64,000 nt of DNA from NCBI GenBank assembly GCA_044222005.1, contig JBGANY010000001.1, forward strand, positions 248,001 to 312,000. The letters run 5' to 3'. This stretch comes from Methylotenera_A sp044222005 (lineage in GTDB: Bacteria > Pseudomonadota > Gammaproteobacteria > Burkholderiales > Methylophilaceae). The number at the start of each line of letters is the position of its first letter. Position 1 is the stretch's first letter. Under the pieces are notes generated by a model. That model was not told the origin of the DNA and did no database searches. It saw nothing but the letters and a program-made list of their open reading frames with translations. Positions 62,016 to 64,000 of the stretch are shown one piece after another. The position numbers and the translations under genes were made by a program.

Positions 62016-63139
62016 CGTGCGCTGTCTGGCGACAAATGCGGCTCAATCTGCTTGCGGTACCAAAGATGAAAATGCTCCAGACCCGTTTCCATCGGGTGCT
62101 GATAAGGGCCGCGCTCATCAATGCCCTGTGCATAAAGCGCCTGGCGGCCTTTGTGCATGCGTTCGCAAATTTCATTGTCTTCCACGGCGGTTTCCATATA
62201 GGCGGCCTGCTGCGCCGCAACATAGTCGCGCTCAAACAGGGCGATATCTTCCGGATAATAAAATTCCACGACGTTGCTACAGGTGTCTACTCCGGTGGGA
62301 ATGATGTGCGAGATGACGAGCACGTTGGGATACCATTCAATCATCAGGAAGGGATAATAGGCGAACCAGATGGCGCCCAGTTTGGGCGGCTTGTCGCCGT
62401 GGTATTGTGTGACGGCTTGTTGCCAGCGTTGATAGACCGGTGATAGTTGCCTGTCTTGAATGGGTTTGTAGCCGACGGTCTGCACGCTGAAATTCTCGCT
62501 GAATTCCCAATGCAGATCGCCGCAGTCTACAAACTGGTTCAGCCCCGGGTGAAATGGCCCGACGTGATAATCCTCTAAATATGTTTCGATAAAAGTTTTC
62601 CAGTTGAATTGATAATGGTCTACATGCGCATGATCAAAATGGAAGTTGGAGAAATCGAAATCCTGCTTGCAGCTTAGCTGCCCAAGCTCTTGCGCAATGT
62701 GATGCGGCGCTTCAAACAGCATGCCTTGCCAGTTTTCCAGTGGCGTTTTGTTCAAATGCAGGCAAGGATTCTGCTCGAAATGCGGCGCGCCCAGCAGTTT
62801 GCCGTCCAGGTCATAGGTCCAGCGGTGCAATGGGCACACGATATTGCTGGCATTGCCTTTACCTTCCAGCATGATTGCCTGGCGATGCCTGCAGACATTG
62901 CTGATAAGCGAAACCTCGCCCTTCTGATTCACCAGCGTTTTTGCATTGTTCATCCAGCCAAGCGTGTAGAAATCGCCTGCATTAGGCACCATGCAGCTAT
63001 GGCCGATATATTTTGGCGCTTTTGCAAATAAATGCGCCTGTTCAATGGCGTAAATATCAGCGCTGGTGTACCACTCAACGGGAAGCTGCGCTTGCAAATG
63101 CGGGTTTTCTTTTCTAGGGAAGAATACGACAGAAGACAT
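62012..63139 (-). CDS. Rieske non-heme iron oxygenase, alpha-subunit type
   Basis: This 375-residue enzyme has an N-terminal Rieske [2Fe-2S] domain with CRHRQ (residues ~83-87) and CPLHRW (~102-107), the C-x-H and C-x-x-H ligand pairs. The catalytic domain has NWKTFIETYLEDYHVGPFHPGL (near 181-202), whose two His residues with a later Asp would bind mononuclear iron. This resembles the choline/carnitine monooxygenase and ring-hydroxylating oxygenase groups. The substrate is unknown, and no reductase gene is next to it. It is the first gene of a pair with an EamA transporter. Confidence 0.9.
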   Translation of the reverse strand: MSSVVFFPRKENPHLQAQLPVEWYTSADIYAIEQAHLFAKAPKYIGHSCMVPNAGDFYTLGWMNNAKTLVNQKGEVSLISNVCRHRQAIMLEGKGNASNIVCPLHRWTYDLDGKLLGAPHFEQNPCLHLNKTPLENWQGMLFEAPHHIAQELGQLSCKQDFDFSNFHFDHAHVDHYQFNWKTFIETYLEDYHVGPFHPGLNQFVDCGDLHWEFSENFSVQTVGYKPIQDRQLSPVYQRWQQAVTQYHGDKPPKLGAIWFAYYPFLMIEWYPNVLVISHIIPTGVDTCSNVVEFYYPEDIALFERDYVAAQQAAYMETAVEDNEICERMHKGRQALYAQGIDERGPYQHPMETGLEHFHLWYRKQIEPHLSPDSAR

Positions 63140-63328
63140 AAAAAAACGTAAATTTTTTCAGGATTCAAAAAAAGTGAATTTTGCCCTAAACCTGTTGAAA
63201 TGCCTAGATAAAATACACGAAAATAAATAAAAAAAGCGTGACAACAGAATAAAAAGCCAAATATACCAAATGCATGAAATCGGCTACACTCCAATCTCCA
63301 ATTATAAAAAAAATCAGGGAAAATTAAG

Positions 63329-64000
63329 GTGGAAAATTCAAATCAAACACTCACGCCAATTGTTTTTCAAGGCAAGGCTTCGGAATATTTTGGCATCTGG
63401 ATCGTCAATCTGCTGCTTACGCTCATTACTTTGGGCATCTATTCCGCCTGGGCGAAAGTGCGCCGCAAAAAGTATTTTTATAACAACACATTGATTGAAA
63501 ACGTCGGTTTCGATTATCACGCCAAACCAACTGCGATTTTGAAAGGGCGCATCATCGCCTTTGTGTTTTTTGTGGGTTACAGCATGAGCGCTAATATCCA
63601 TCCGATCCTGCCAGCTTTATTTATGCTGATATTGTTTATCGCATTGCCCTGGCTGGTGGTGCGCGGCTCGCTGTTTAATGCCCGCAACACCAGCTATCGC
63701 GGCCTGCGTTTTGATTTTGTGGGAACGCTGCGGGGCGCAACCCGCGTCTATATTATTTTGCCGCTGGTCACCATATTGACATTTGGGTTGGGTGCGCCTT
63801 ATGCAGCGCATGAACGGAAACAGTTTTCGGTGAACAATCACAAATTTGGGTTGAGCCCATTTGTGATGCAGCCGAGGGTGAAGGAATTCTATAAGGTTTA
63901 CCTGAAATTAATGCTGATACCGATTTTAATCATCGCTATTCTTGCAGCCATTGCGATTCCGGCGTATCAGCACTATGTTAAAAACGCTGCGGCTCATGTG
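63329..64000 (+). CDS. YjgN/DUF898-family membrane protein (partial)
   Basis: The start is a GTG at 63329 with AGGG upstream, and the frame is open to the right edge (224 codons). The sequence has FQGKASEYFGIWIVNLLLTL and ITLGIYSAWAKVRRKKYFYNN, the hallmark opening of DUF898 (YjgN) proteins, with several transmembrane helices. NARNTSYRGLRFDFVG is the conserved cytoplasmic loop that recurs in the family. Function is not established. The rest of the protein lies beyond the window. Confidence 0.85.
   Translation, partial: MENSNQTLTPIVFQGKASEYFGIWIVNLLLTLITLGIYSAWAKVRRKKYFYNNTLIENVGFDYHAKPTAILKGRIIAFVFFVGYSMSANIHPILPALFMLILFIALPWLVVRGSLFNARNTSYRGLRFDFVGTLRGATRVYIILPLVTILTFGLGAPYAAHERKQFSVNNHKFGLSPFVMQPRVKEFYKVYLKLMLIPILIIAILAAIAIPAYQHYVKNAAAHV

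Noticed and set aside
63590..63600. AATATCCATCC, one base from the repeat centre, in the DUF898 gene
   Set aside because: No matching arms, so treated as chance.
1..64000. CRISPR arrays, prophage, insertion sequences, tRNA or rRNA genes
   Set aside because: No regularly spaced direct repeats, transposase or phage-like genes, or RNA gene folds were noticed by reading; a dedicated scan was not possible.

Overview
The window looks like a chromosome segment of a betaproteobacterium. Gene content and order (ftsK-lolA-rarA-serS, mfd next to an AddAB-like pair, earP-efp, tldD-nitrilase-yhdP, glnE) and the moderate GC content fit Nitrosomonadales, and Methylophilaceae (Methylotenera-like) is my best guess. 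That placement is inference from synteny and protein character; no rRNA or tRNA gene was seen.

Layout. 1-9.3 kb: an Smr-domain fragment, trxB, ftsK-lolA-rarA-serS, an MltF-type lytic transglycosylase and rpiA. 9.4-19.5 kb: mfd, a YqaA-type membrane protein and two large overlapping AddA/AddB-like genes for double-strand-break repair. 19.5-24.8 kb: a small membrane protein, greB, an mprF (lpiA)-acvB/virJ lysyl-phosphatidylglycerol module, and a degenerate greB fragment, so the lipid module sits between greB and a greB remnant. The acvB/virJ gene is split by a frameshift in a run of seven C. 24.8-31 kb: a CzcI-like periplasmic protein and a CusCBA-type Cu(I)/Ag(I) efflux system. 31-46.4 kb: DUF3147, earP and efp (with Arg32), a histone-tailed DUF2934 protein, tldD, a nitrilase-family amidase, yhdP, an ABC-F ATPase, a GAF-GGDEF cyclase, prfC, and a DUF2934-PAS pair. 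46.5-53.9 kb: acs, glnE, dhaL-dhaK, a DNA glycosylase and a small Cys-rich protein.

54.1-57.5 kb is the main accessory region: a small chromosomal integron. A complete integron integrase (intI) is transcribed rightward. Leftward from an attI-like site next to it run four gene cassettes (five genes: two membrane proteins, an Imm53-like immunity protein with a downstream partner, and a zinc-ribbon protein), each ending in an attC site. The last attC has lost its outer core site and lies next to a 35-bp palindromic repeat.

57.5-64 kb: a PPK2 polyphosphate kinase, a MoxY-like sensor kinase with a LuxR-type regulator, a lipoprotein, a Rieske oxygenase coupled to an EamA transporter, and the start of a YjgN/DUF898 membrane protein.

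Non-coding structure of interest: three related 35-bp elements with an identical 11-nt centre (two are intergenic terminator-like palindromes, one is inside glnE), the attI-proximal GGTGTATA repeats, the greB remnant and the C7 tract in acvB/virJ.
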